From: Bacillota bacterium
GTDB lineage: Bacteria > Bacillota > Sulfobacillia > JAJYWN01
Assembly: GCA_021791495.1 (NCBI GenBank)
Contig: JAJYWN010000006.1
Coordinates: 1 to 53,588, forward strand
Reading direction: 5' to 3'
Length of the DNA stretch: 53,588 bases
The notes under the pieces were generated by a model. The model was not told where the DNA came from, did not search any database, and saw nothing but the letters and a program-made list of their open reading frames with translations. A program made the position numbers and the translations under genes. Shown in pieces: positions 16,632 to 24,684 of the stretch; the stretch's first letter is position 1; every line of letters begins with the position of its first letter.

Positions 16632-17237
16632 TCACGAGCTTGACCTCAAGCGCAGGAGTTGCCACACCGCGAAGCACGCCACAGCGACAATTCCCGCCAG
16701 CCCGGCCGCACGAAAGGCTACACTCCACCCCGGAGCCTTTCTCCACAGCTCACCGAACTTCGCGCCGGCGAGCACCAAGGCCACCGTCCAAGGGATGATG
16801 CCCGCCAGGGAATACGGCAAGAACCGGTTCCAAGGCATACGCGCAAAACCCGCGGGAACGGAGATCACCCCACGGACGCCCGGCAGAAGGCGGCAGACGA
16901 AGACGGCTAACTCTCCGTGGTGATCAAACCATCTCTCCGCGGATGCGAGGGCCGCTTTTCCCAGCCGGCCGTGCCCGCTCACCCAGAACGCTCCGCCGTA
17001 TTTTCCGAGGCCATAGGTCAACAGAGCGCCCGCCAGTTGCCCCAGGCTGGCCCAGAGCACCACCGGCCAAAAGGCCAGGAGTTTGCTGGACACCATGATG
17101 CCGGCGAAGGGGAGAACCACTTCACTTGGAATGGGGAGGCCGGCGCCCTCCAGCGCCATAGTGACAAAGAGCCCAGGCATGCCACTGGAAACCACAAACG
17201 AAGTCAGACGTTGGAGCAGTACGGATTCCATATTCAC
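16632..17237 (-). CDS. DedA-family (VTT domain) membrane protein
   Basis: A 201-residue inner-membrane protein of the DedA/SNARE-associated family, implicated in lipid scrambling and envelope homeostasis. Recognisable elements are the EGAGLPIPSEVVLPFAGIMV block (about 30-49), the re-entrant Gly-rich helix GQLAGALLTYGLGKYGG, and the FVCRLLPGVRGVISVPAGFARM motif (about 113-134) with its conserved arginines and proline. The GTG start overlaps the TGA stop of the histidine kinase gene (GTGA), so the two are translationally coupled. The operon order is regulator, kinase, DedA, which suggests that the two-component system senses or controls an envelope state. Confidence 0.92.
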   Translation of the reverse strand: MNMESVLLQRLTSFVVSSGMPGLFVTMALEGAGLPIPSEVVLPFAGIMVSSKLLAFWPVVLWASLGQLAGALLTYGLGKYGGAFWVSGHGRLGKAALASAERWFDHHGELAVFVCRLLPGVRGVISVPAGFARMPWNRFLPYSLAGIIPWTVALVLAGAKFGELWRKAPGWSVAFRAAGLAGIVAVACFAVWQLLRLRSSS

Positions 17238-18655
17238 TGAGCCTTCCCCCGTGATTCCCTCGGTGGCCGGGCCGCTCCCTCTTGGCCGCCGCTCCAGGCG
17301 AGGGGCAACAAGATTGTGAAGCGAGTTCCTTGGCCGGGTCCGCTTTGCGCCTCTATCCGTCCTCCGTGGGCCTCAACGATAGCCCGCGCCGTGGGAAGGC
17401 CCAGCCCAAAACCCTTACCTTTCGTGCGGGCCCGGTCGGCCCGGTAAAAACGTTCGAAGATCCGCGACAGTTCTTCGGGCGTAAGACCGGGCCCGTTGTC
17501 CGTGACGCTCAGAAAAGCCTCAGTCCCCAGCAGACCGGTGGAGACCTCCACTTTGGGCCCGCCGTGTTTCAGGGCGTTATCCACCAGGGCCCATACGGCG
17601 CGACGGATGTAGGCTTCGTCCGCCAGTACTTCCACAGGTAGTGTCGCTTTCTCCGCCACCTCGACATCCGGGGCGATCGCTCGGGCCTCTTTCACCGTCT
17701 CCGCCGCCAGTTCATCCAGCCGCAGCCGGGTGGTTTCCATTTTCGGCTTGATGTCCAGGTGGGCCAAGAGAAGAAGGTCCTGGACCAAGCGCTCCATGGT
17801 GAAGGCCGCTCCACCGATGGCCCGGGAGGACTCGGCCACGACCTCCGGGTTCGAAGCGCCCCACCTTTCCAGCAGGTCGCTGTAGCTCCGGATGACCGTA
17901 AGCGGAGTACGCAGATCGTGGGAGGCCGCGGCCACGAATTCCTTTTGGCGGCGGAAGCCGTCGTCCAGCCGCTGCAGCATCCCGTTGACTGTTTCTCCTA
18001 ACACGTGCAGTTCGTCCCGGGGCCCGGCGAGAGGGATCCGCCGGCCGAGATCGCTCACGGTGATGCCCCGCGTGGTCCGGGTCAAGGTTTCAATGGGACG
18101 CAGCGCCCGATGGGCGATAGCCCGGCCGCCGACGACAGCGGGTACCAGGCCGGCCAAGCCCACCAGGAGAAGGACCTGGGCCAGGGAAGATAGGAACTCG
18201 TCCTCGCGCTCCAGGGACCGGGCTATCTGCAGGGTGGCTCCGGGCGCCAGGTATCCGCCCGTCAGCAGAAAGTCGTTCTCCCCGATCTTCATTCGGGTAG
18301 CCGGCCCGACATAGGTGGGGAGGGCGATCCCCTTGTCCAAGGTCCGTGAACGGTTCAGCACCTTTCCATCCGGAGTCGCGATCTGCACCCAAACGGGGCC
18401 ACCCCCCAAGGCTGCGGTGATGGCCGGATCCTCCAAGTCCACATGGTTGTAGTCCCCTTCCTGGTCCGCACCGGTCTCGGTCAGGCCTGTCACTGTGATG
18501 CGGGTAGCCTCGATCTGGCGGGCCGCCGCCGAGAACAGAACGTAGCGGACCCCGAAGTAAGCTACCAGGCCGAAGACCAGCAGCACGGCGGTGACTAGAG
18601 CCGTATAGGCCATAGTCAGGCGCCAGGAGAGAGAATGGATCGACGGCAACCGCAT
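17234..18655 (-). CDS. Two-component sensor histidine kinase
   Basis: From ATG at 18655 the kinase has 473 residues. It has a first membrane helix (about 15-38), an extracytoplasmic sensor of about 115 residues, a second helix (about 157-178, AQVLLLVGLAGLVPAVVGG), a HAMP domain, then the HisKA domain with AASHDLRTPLTVIRSYSDLL carrying the phospho-accepting His. The HATPase domain carries LVDNALKHG, a VTDNGPGL G1 box and GFGLGLPTARAIVEAHGG. The start overlaps the regulator's stop as TGATG, and the stop overlaps the DedA start. The layout is that of an OmpR-partner kinase. The signal is unknown; the downstream DedA and divergent PepSY genes suggest envelope stress. Confidence 0.95.
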   Translation of the reverse strand: MRLPSIHSLSWRLTMAYTALVTAVLLVFGLVAYFGVRYVLFSAAARQIEATRITVTGLTETGADQEGDYNHVDLEDPAITAALGGGPVWVQIATPDGKVLNRSRTLDKGIALPTYVGPATRMKIGENDFLLTGGYLAPGATLQIARSLEREDEFLSSLAQVLLLVGLAGLVPAVVGGRAIAHRALRPIETLTRTTRGITVSDLGRRIPLAGPRDELHVLGETVNGMLQRLDDGFRRQKEFVAAASHDLRTPLTVIRSYSDLLERWGASNPEVVAESSRAIGGAAFTMERLVQDLLLLAHLDIKPKMETTRLRLDELAAETVKEARAIAPDVEVAEKATLPVEVLADEAYIRRAVWALVDNALKHGGPKVEVSTGLLGTEAFLSVTDNGPGLTPEELSRIFERFYRADRARTKGKGFGLGLPTARAIVEAHGGRIEAQSGPGQGTRFTILLPLAWSGGQEGAARPPRESRGKAQ

Positions 18656-19350
18656 CAGCTTTCCCTCAGGGTGTAACCGACGCCTCTGACCGTTTGCAGG
18701 AGTTTGACCGGGAACGGTTCGTCGACCTTCACTCTCAGGTACCTGATGTAGACTTCGACAATATTCGTCTCGCCGTAATAGTCGAATCCCCACACACGGT
18801 TGAGGATGGCGTCGCGGGTCAGCACCAATCCAGCGTTCTCGGCCAGATAGGCCAGGAGGTCAAACTCCCGCCTGGTCAAGGCAATGGGGCGACCACCTCG
18901 CGAAACCGTATGCGTGTCGCGGCATACCACCAAGTCACCGACGACTAGCCGGTCGCCGTCCTGGTGGGCGGCGCCCGACCGGCGCAGCCGAGCCCTGATA
19001 CGCGCCAACAGCTCTTGGATGGCGAAGGGTTTGGCCACGTAGTCGTCGGCCCCGGCGTCAAGGCCGGTGATCTTATCCCCTAGAGCCTCCCGGGCGGTCA
19101 AGATCACGATAGGTACCGCGGAGCGCTTACGTACCTGACGGCAGACTTCGAATCCGTCCAGACCGGGGAGCATGACGTCGAGCAGGATCAAGTCCCACTT
19201 GCCTTCCGACGCCCGGGCGACCGCCTCGTAGCCGTTGCCGGCCACTTGGACCTGATACCCCTCATGTTCGAGTTCCAGTTGAAGAGCTCGGGCGAGGCTC
19301 GCCTCGTCTTCAACCACCAGGATGCGCTGCATATCGGTCCGCTCGTCCAC
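18655..19350 (-). CDS. OmpR/PhoB-family response regulator
   Basis: The 231-residue regulator has a receiver domain with the acidic VVEDEAS pair, the phospho-acceptor Asp in LILLDVMLPGLDGFEVC (about residue 58), a Thr in ILTAREA and the Lys in DDYVAKPFA. A winged-helix output domain follows, with RREFDLLAYLAENAG and TNIVEVYIRYLRVKVD. The start may be GTG at 19350 or ATG at 19332; neither binding site is decisive. It is followed by its kinase with a TGATG overlap. The adjacent direct repeats at 19432-19451 have the 11-bp period expected for this family's dimer binding and lie between this gene and the divergent PepSY gene. Confidence 0.95.
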   Translation of the reverse strand: MDERTDMQRILVVEDEASLARALQLELEHEGYQVQVAGNGYEAVARASEGKWDLILLDVMLPGLDGFEVCRQVRKRSAVPIVILTAREALGDKITGLDAGADDYVAKPFAIQELLARIRARLRRSGAAHQDGDRLVVGDLVVCRDTHTVSRGGRPIALTRREFDLLAYLAENAGLVLTRDAILNRVWGFDYYGETNIVEVYIRYLRVKVDEPFPVKLLQTVRGVGYTLRES

Positions 19351-19431
19351 GCCGTCACCCCACTCCGGCCGCCGTGAAGCTATCGTGATAATGATTGTAG
19401 ACGCTCACGATTAGAGCGACCTTAGATTCGG

Positions 19432-19451
19432 TTCTAATGATTTTCTAATGA
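19432..19451. promoter_or_regulatory. Direct-repeat operator candidate for the OmpR-type regulator
   Basis: TTCTAATGA occurs at 19432-19440 and again at 19443-19451, exactly one helical turn (11 bp) apart. Degenerate copies (TTAGATTC, CTCTAAGG) flank them. Tandem half-sites with this spacing are how PhoB/OmpR-type dimers bind. The site lies between the divergent regulator and PepSY genes and could control both. Confidence 0.55.
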
Positions 19452-19550
19452 GACTCTAAGGCCTCTCTCAAGGGCGGTTGTTATATTGTCTACGGAAGCG
19501 ATACCCAAGTGACTGTCAAGCCAATCCTAACAAATGTGAGGAGGAAAATC

Positions 19551-20129
19551 ATGAAAAGCAAGATCCTAGCCTCGGCCACCATCGGGATGCTCCTGTTTGG
19601 AGGCGTCGTCGGCCTGGGAGTGCTGGCAGGGTACACCACCTCCGTACGGGCGGCCGCGGCGGCCCAGACCGCGACCCAAGCCACCGCCCAGGCCGCCGAC
19701 CAGCAGCAGGGCGGTCAGCCAGTCTATACGTCCAGCGTCCAGGCTCCGAACCCGCAGGATGCGGCGGACAAGGGGACCGAGGACAATGGCGCGGCCAAAG
19801 GCGAAGACGGCACCGATGCCGCGCTTCAGGCTCTAGCCAAGATCACGCCGGAGCAGGCCAAGGCCGCCGCCCTGGCAGCGGTGCCGGGCACCGTGGTCAA
19901 GGTCGATCTGGACAACGAGAACGGGAATGTGGTCTACAGCGTGGAAGTCCAAACCGCCAACAGCGCCACTGAAGTGAAGGTCGACGCCGGTAACGGGAAA
20001 GTCCTATCCCAAGATAGCCAGGGTGCGGATGAGGAGAAGGCCACCAAAGCCGAGCCGGGCGAGAAAGAGGCCAAAGGTGGGCCCGACCTCGACCAAGTGC
20101 AGGAGGAAGTCCAGTCCGAGACCCGCTAG
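19551..20129 (+). CDS. Secreted PepSY-domain protein
   Basis: From ATG at 19551, behind GAGGAGGAAAATC, the protein has 192 residues: a signal peptide (MKSKILAS, then a hydrophobic core to about 27, with an AxA-rich cleavage region), an Ala/Gln-rich linker, and a PepSY domain (about 100-155) containing ITPEQAKAAALAAVPGTVVK and VVYSVEVQ. A charged Glu/Lys/Gln tail follows. PepSY domains are often linked to protease inhibition or signalling at the envelope. It is divergent from the two-component operon and separated from it by the direct-repeat site, which makes it a likely direct target of that regulator. A strong terminator follows. Confidence 0.85.
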   Translation: MKSKILASATIGMLLFGGVVGLGVLAGYTTSVRAAAAAQTATQATAQAADQQQGGQPVYTSSVQAPNPQDAADKGTEDNGAAKGEDGTDAALQALAKITPEQAKAAALAAVPGTVVKVDLDNENGNVVYSVEVQTANSATEVKVDAGNGKVLSQDSQGADEEKATKAEPGEKEAKGGPDLDQVQEEVQSETR

Positions 20130-20194
20130 TCGCTGATGGCCAAGGCCCTACATGGCCACCGACGGCCTGTGGATCAACTGGCCGATCACGGCCG

Positions 20195-20233
20195 GACCTG
20201 TGGGAGCCCGACGGGCTCCCACAGGTCTTTTGG
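20195..20233 (+). terminator. Strong intrinsic terminator after the PepSY gene
   Basis: GACCTGTGGGAGCCCG and CGGGCTCCCACAGGTC form a 16-bp perfect stem (20195-20210 and 20212-20227) followed by TTTT. It lies between convergent genes, so it may end transcription from both sides. Confidence 0.85.
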
Positions 20234-20294
20234 CAGACGGAGGCCGCAGGTCCGACTCCCCCTTGATCGAGGGATGGCGGCCCGCTTCCATTCT

Positions 20295-20915
20295 TCATTT
20301 GATCGCGTGCAGCCAATCCCCGAGAAGAAACTGCAGTCTGCCCAGGAACAAGGACATGCGCGCCATGATCGTGTTGCCGAAGGCGGTGCCGAAAGCGACC
20401 ATCATGGCCCAACGGCCGATGTTGGCCGGGATGGCCACCACCGGGTTCTTCTCCTGCCGGATCGTGAAGAGAAAATACGTCAGCGTGCACACCAGGGTGA
20501 GGAAGGTAATCGTGTTGTTGATCCCGCTGGGTGCCAGACTGAGCTTGTAGAAGCTACCGGTCAGCTGCCCCACGAGGACGGCGGGGCTGTACCCCAGCAT
20601 GTATCCGCCCCAGTAGCCCACCGTCATGGCGATGGCGCACCTGGTAAGCCAGGCCCCACCCTTGAAGTAGCGGGCATAGAAGAACAGCCCCACCACCACG
20701 GCTGTTAGGAGGTAGTACTTGCCATCCTTCAGGATATCTTTCGTGATCGTGGGCTTGATCCAGTTGTCCCAAGTCATGACCACGCCATGGGCCACGGCCA
20801 TGGCGACGAAGGTGTGCTCCGCCCAACGGTAGACGGGGTTTTCCCTATAGAGGAACGAGAACACCGCCAGAGTCGAGAGAGCGGCGATCCAGACCTGCGC
20901 CGTATGCGAATCCAC
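20295..20915 (-). CDS. Polytopic membrane protein, fourth gene of an uncharacterised operon
   Basis: A 206-residue protein with about six hydrophobic helices (around 8-25, 33-48, 66-82, 92-112, 133-153 and 168-190). It has no signal peptide and no motif I know. The start is at 20915, 13 bp downstream of the preceding stop, so it is the last gene of a tight four-gene unit. Aromatic and charged residues at helix ends (RENPVYRWAEHTF, TWDNWIKPTITKDILKDGKY) look conserved-type rather than random. It probably forms the membrane part of a complex with its operon partners. Function unknown. Confidence 0.75.
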   Translation of the reverse strand: MDSHTAQVWIAALSTLAVFSFLYRENPVYRWAEHTFVAMAVAHGVVMTWDNWIKPTITKDILKDGKYYLLTAVVVGLFFYARYFKGGAWLTRCAIAMTVGYWGGYMLGYSPAVLVGQLTGSFYKLSLAPSGINNTITFLTLVCTLTYFLFTIRQEKNPVVAIPANIGRWAMMVAFGTAFGNTIMARMSLFLGRLQFLLGDWLHAIK

Positions 20916-20928
20916 GTTTACTCACCCC

Positions 20929-21765
20929 CTAAGGCTGCGCGGCCTTGGCGCGCCGCTGAACCCAGTAACCGACGTTCCCGAGGATGATCAGGACGATGAC
21001 CAGCAGATGGGACGCCGACTGCGCGTCCATCCCGGCCACGGCCTTGTCCGGGGCGCCCACTAACATCTCGTATTCCGCCGCCCCGCGCAGACCCATCAGG
21101 ATGCCCTTGAACTGCCCGGAGTTCACATACGGCATATAACCGGGCACCATCACCGACACGGCGCCACCGGTTATGGGCACGCCGTTGGGCTGGCCGAGAT
21201 ACTCCAGCCAGAACTGCATCCCGCTGCCGCCCACAGTGCAAGAAAAGACAACGGCGATGTCGGTGAGCTTCCGTATCTTGCTCATGATGGGCAGGCTCGC
21301 CAGTGAATTCCCTTTGATGTCCACATTCGCGGCGCCGTCCCAGAGGTCGTCCACCATCCGGCGTATGGTTACCGAGCCCCCTGGCTTGTAACCCAGGTTC
21401 ACCCAATCCTTGCCATACTCTTTGCCCATTTTCTTGGCGATGGGTTCAGCCAGGTCTTGGGCCAGCATGGGGCCTTGGGTCCAGTTCCCGAAGAGGACCA
21501 ACCGGTAGTTTTTCTTGAAAGCGTGGATGATGGCCGCCCGGCCCATGGGCAAGAGTTCAGGAATGGCGCTGGGGTCGAAGTCGAAGGAAACCATAACCGC
21601 CGACCCCGGAGGCAACCGGTCCATGGTCTCGAAGACGGTCCTGGTTTCCGGTACCACGTCGATGGGCAGCCCGAGGGGCTTGATCAAGGGTACCACCATA
21701 ACGACCGCGAGGAGGAGGTATATCCACCGACGGTCGATGTTCTCAAGGGATCGCCAGATACTCAT
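20929..21765 (-). CDS. Membrane-anchored protein with a large soluble domain, third gene of the operon
   Basis: From ATG at 21765, behind GAGGGGG, the roughly 278-residue protein has an N-terminal helix (IYLLLAVVMVVPLIKPLGL), a soluble domain of about 200 residues and a C-terminal helix (LLVIVLIILGNVGYWV). The soluble part contains alternating strands and helices (GSAVMVSFDFDPSAIPELLP, then YRLVLFGNWTQGPMLAQDL and GVPITGGAVSVMVPGYMP), suggestive of a Rossmann-like fold. It starts just after the stop of gene two (13 bp gap). I do not recognise a characterised family. Confidence 0.75.
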   Translation of the reverse strand: MSIWRSLENIDRRWIYLLLAVVMVVPLIKPLGLPIDVVPETRTVFETMDRLPPGSAVMVSFDFDPSAIPELLPMGRAAIIHAFKKNYRLVLFGNWTQGPMLAQDLAEPIAKKMGKEYGKDWVNLGYKPGGSVTIRRMVDDLWDGAANVDIKGNSLASLPIMSKIRKLTDIAVVFSCTVGGSGMQFWLEYLGQPNGVPITGGAVSVMVPGYMPYVNSGQFKGILMGLRGAAEYEMLVGAPDKAVAGMDAQSASHLLVIVLIILGNVGYWVQRRAKAAQP

Positions 21766-21778
21766 CGCTGTCGCCCCC

Positions 21779-22405
21779 TCACCGCTCACCCAAGTAGGCC
21801 CGCTCAAGTCCCATGATGATCCGGATCATGGTCGCGTACCCGCCCAGGTAGACCCCAAGCAGGATGCCACGCATGGCGCCGGTGTTCGGGACATTGAGGA
21901 ACCACTGGGATATGTCGGGTATTTGTGACCAGATGATCTTGCCGACCGGTACCCGTCCGAGCATGGCCAGGACGGCGCAGCCCATAAGTACGGTAGCTTC
22001 GACGGTCCGCACGCGGAAGCTGCGAAAAGCGGCGGACACGATATAGAAGGCGAGGATGGAGTACATGGTGGCGACCATTGGGTTATAGAAAGCATTAAAG
22101 AGCCACCGGTAGGCGACGCCCTGATTCGTCTGGATGATCCCCAGGGCCGAATAGCCCCACATCACGACCAGGGCGTAGAGAGAGAACATCCAGTTTGTCC
22201 TTTTCTTCCGGACCTGACTCACGTACACGATGGAAAGGTTGATGGCCCCCAGCAGCCAGGCGAAGTTCGACGCGGTCTGAAACCATTTGGCGGTCCCGGT
22301 CAGGAGGGACGGAAAGGGGCCCACCGCGACATAGCGTCCCAGGATCGGGATCAAGGCCGTGACGAAAACCAGGACCAGCGGCAGTTGCTTCTTCAGCGCA
22401 CCCAC
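21779..22405 (-). CDS. Polytopic membrane protein, second gene of the operon
   Basis: The start is GTG at 22405, supported by AAAGGGGGA seven bases upstream; an in-frame extension to 22471 would overlap the upstream gene and look unnatural. The 208-residue product has about six membrane helices, beginning with KKQLPLVLVFVTALIPILG and including WLLGAINLSIVYVSQVRKKR and a ATVLMGCAVLAMLG segment. Its size and helix number parallel the fourth gene of the operon, so the two could be distant homologues forming a membrane heterodimer. Function unknown. Confidence 0.75.
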   Translation of the reverse strand: MGALKKQLPLVLVFVTALIPILGRYVAVGPFPSLLTGTAKWFQTASNFAWLLGAINLSIVYVSQVRKKRTNWMFSLYALVVMWGYSALGIIQTNQGVAYRWLFNAFYNPMVATMYSILAFYIVSAAFRSFRVRTVEATVLMGCAVLAMLGRVPVGKIIWSQIPDISQWFLNVPNTGAMRGILLGVYLGGYATMIRIIMGLERAYLGER

Positions 22406-22424
22406 GAGCGATTCCCCCTTTCCC

Positions 22425-23252
22425 CTACTTGGCCAGGAGGTTGCGGAGCCACTTGCTCCCAACCGTCTCAAGGATCGTGCCCAGAACCACTATAGCCAGA
22501 AGAAGCATCTTGCCCCAGTCTTGGGCGCCCACCGTACCGGTGAGGGTCGGTTCCTTGGCCAGATAGGCGCCGGCCGCGTACATCTCCTCGCCGATGAGGG
22601 TGTAGTCGCAGACCACGAAGAAGAAGGGCAGTTGAAAGGTGTTGGTGCTGGCCGCGATCTGGACCGCGCCGACTTGATGCCCAGCTTCAGCCAAGAGCAG
22701 GGCCTCGGCGGCGAAAACTCCGACCATGATGTTGGCCGCCGACTTTTCCCGGTGCATGATACCGATAACGGCCGACGTCCAAGCGAACTGGTCCCCGGAC
22801 AGATATCTCACGTCTTCTGGATTGTAGGCCTCCGGCCGACCGGCCTCGAGGTAGGACTGCCGGACGATCTCCTCGGTCACAGGCTGAGCCAGGTAACTCG
22901 CATTCGTAACGATCATCCGCGTGTCGTACCGGGCGCAGGCTTTGGCCGTGTGGGATAACACAGCGAAGGCGGCGTACGTCTGAGCATCGCTGAGGTCGCC
23001 GATACCGGGAATGAACATGAGCGGCCTCCCCATCTCGGTCGCCCGGCCCACCGATTCCTCCAAGGCCTCCAACCCTGGAATCTTCCGGATGGGCGGCACC
23101 GGCAGGCCCGCGCGGGCCCGTCTTACCAAGATGTAGACGGCCAGGGCATAGGCCACCACCAGAAGGAACTGGAAGGCCATCTTGCTGGTTACCAAGCCGA
23201 ACAGGCCCGGTGTGGGCGCGGTTGCGGCCGCCGCCAGAAAAAGGGTACCCAA
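22425..23252 (-). CDS. DUF6754-like membrane protein, first gene of the operon
   Basis: I prefer TTG at 23252, with GGAGG eight bases upstream, giving about 275 residues. A first helix (about 1-20) and a second (MAFQFLLVVAYALAVYILV) are followed by a large soluble domain. This contains GRPLMFIPGIGDLSDAQTYA, AACARYDT-like and NASYLAQPVTEEIV segments, LLLAEAGHQVGAVQIAASTN and LPFFFVVCDYTLIGEEMYAA. A C-terminal membrane helix (LLLAIVVLGTILETVG) ends the protein. The GAVQIA...CDYTLIGEE pattern is what I recall of the DUF6754 family, whose function is unknown. It heads a four-gene minus-strand operon and is the most characteristic member. Confidence 0.75.
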   Translation of the reverse strand: MGTLFLAAAATAPTPGLFGLVTSKMAFQFLLVVAYALAVYILVRRARAGLPVPPIRKIPGLEALEESVGRATEMGRPLMFIPGIGDLSDAQTYAAFAVLSHTAKACARYDTRMIVTNASYLAQPVTEEIVRQSYLEAGRPEAYNPEDVRYLSGDQFAWTSAVIGIMHREKSAANIMVGVFAAEALLLAEAGHQVGAVQIAASTNTFQLPFFFVVCDYTLIGEEMYAAGAYLAKEPTLTGTVGAQDWGKMLLLAIVVLGTILETVGSKWLRNLLAK

Positions 23253-23695
23253 GGCACTCACCTCCAAGAAGTGTCGATTCGGACAGCGTTGCAGCCGGAT
23301 GCGTGAAGGGAACCGATCTACTCGGGAGAGCCCCACCCCCTTGGTCTTGTCTTCCCGCCGTGTTCCGCCCGTGACCGGGGGAGCGGGGCACGGCACAACA
23401 GCGCTGTCGGTCGATACTGCCAGACTGCTTCACGGGGTACAGACAGGGCGTGAACTGAAGACGGTTGGGTGCGAAGAACACGGGGGCGATTCGAGAGTAC
23501 ATTTCACTTAATTATCTTAAAATTCTACGCGCACCGGTAGAATCCTGCCGGAGGGCACCTACCGGCCGACGATCATGGGGGATCTTCAGCTGACAAACAA
23601 ACTGAAAGGGAGCCGGATCTCCGGCCCCCCGTGACGCTACGATGCGCTCTTCCTCTTGCGGACACCGCCCGCCAGGACCTTCCTGTCCCTGACGA
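23253..23695. other. Intergenic region between the DUF6754-like operon and the M14/creatininase locus
   Basis: No gene is seen in these 440 bp. An inverted repeat (CCGGTAG at 23534-23540, CTACCGG at 23559-23565) lies near the middle, and a terminator-like hairpin lies towards the upstream gene. The region should hold the promoter of the DUF6754-like operon, but I could not place a convincing one. Confidence 0.5.
23604..23630 (-). terminator. Terminator of the creatininase/M14 locus
   Basis: On the minus strand GGGGGGCCGGA and TCCGGCTCCC form a stem with one mismatch, followed by CTTTCAGTTTGTTTG. It lies about 65 bp downstream of the second M14 gene, the last of the long minus-strand locus. 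Confidence 0.6.
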
Positions 23696-24664
23696 CTACC
23701 CGATAGCGAACATCGGGCTGGTGGGGCTGGTGGCCGGCGAGCTCACCATGAACAAGATGACGCCGCCGACCGGTGCCTTGATGGTGGCCATGAGTTTCCC
23801 GAAGTAGTCGCGGACTTCGCCCACGACCTGGCCTTCCTTCACCGTGGCCCCGACCTTCACAAAGCTGTAGAAGAGACCAGTCCATTCCGACCGCGTCCAG
23901 TTGAACTGGGTCAGCCAGGTGATCTCCCCAGGTTCACCGAGAGTGGACAGTTTGAAGGAGGGGTCCACCATCTTCAAGAGCTTCAGGACCCGCTCCAGGC
24001 CGCGCAGGTGGAGCTGCACCGATGGTTCGTCCAGCTGCCCCACGGCACCCGATTCCGCCAGCATGCAGGGGATCCCGGCGTCCGACGCCGCGCCGGTGGT
24101 CCCGTTGCCGCCCGCGGTCCGCGACGGGGCGACGTAGGAAATGCCGTAGGCGTTGGCCAGATCACGGCATTTAGCGAGGTAGCTCTCCTCGCCGACGCCC
24201 GGGACGATGCTGAAGGGGATCAAGTCTTCGATCATGTCCCCGCCGTGCAGGTCGATGTAAGCGTCCGACCCCTTCATCACATTACTGAACAAGGTATGGG
24301 CGATCCTCTCCGAGGACGTCCCATCGGGGTTTCCGGGGAAGACGCGGTTCAGGTTCTTGCCGTCCTGGGGGTTGATATAGACGGTCCGGGCGTGAAAGGC
24401 CGGCGGGTTGCAGATGTGCACCACGACCACGGTGCCCGAGACGTCCGCCGGGTCGAGCTTGGCGGCCAGCCGGATGGCGGCCTCGATACCAGGGTATTCC
24501 GCACCGTGGATGCCGCCGGTGACCGAGAGACGCGGCCCGTCCTTGGCGCCGTTGACGAGTGTGACTGGGAGCTGGACATCGGTGCCGGGCACCGGCAGGA
24601 AACCGGTGACCTTGGTGCCGGGGGCAGCCACGAGGCCGCCTACCACTAAGTCCTTCTTGGCCAT
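23696..24664 (-). CDS. M14-family AstE/AspA-type deacylase (second copy)
   Basis: A 322-residue zinc hydrolase of the succinylglutamate desuccinylase/aspartoacylase group. The metal site is visible: His53 and Glu56 in GGIHGAEYPGIEAA, and His140 in YIDLHGGDMIED. Arg and Asn of KNLNRVFPGNPDG belong to the substrate pocket, and LAESGAVGQL carries the likely catalytic Glu. A beta-rich C-terminal region (EITWLTQFNWTRSEWTGLFY) closes the fold. Related enzymes remove acyl groups from N-acyl amino acids. It is about 20 bp downstream of a creatininase-family gene and ends the locus. A paralogue (37063-38022) opens the same locus, so both probably act on the imported substrate or its products. Confidence 0.9.
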   Translation of the reverse strand: MAKKDLVVGGLVAAPGTKVTGFLPVPGTDVQLPVTLVNGAKDGPRLSVTGGIHGAEYPGIEAAIRLAAKLDPADVSGTVVVVHICNPPAFHARTVYINPQDGKNLNRVFPGNPDGTSSERIAHTLFSNVMKGSDAYIDLHGGDMIEDLIPFSIVPGVGEESYLAKCRDLANAYGISYVAPSRTAGGNGTTGAASDAGIPCMLAESGAVGQLDEPSVQLHLRGLERVLKLLKMVDPSFKLSTLGEPGEITWLTQFNWTRSEWTGLFYSFVKVGATVKEGQVVGEVRDYFGKLMATIKAPVGGVILFMVSSPATSPTSPMFAIG

Positions 24665-24684
24665 GATTCTTCTCCTTCGTACCG

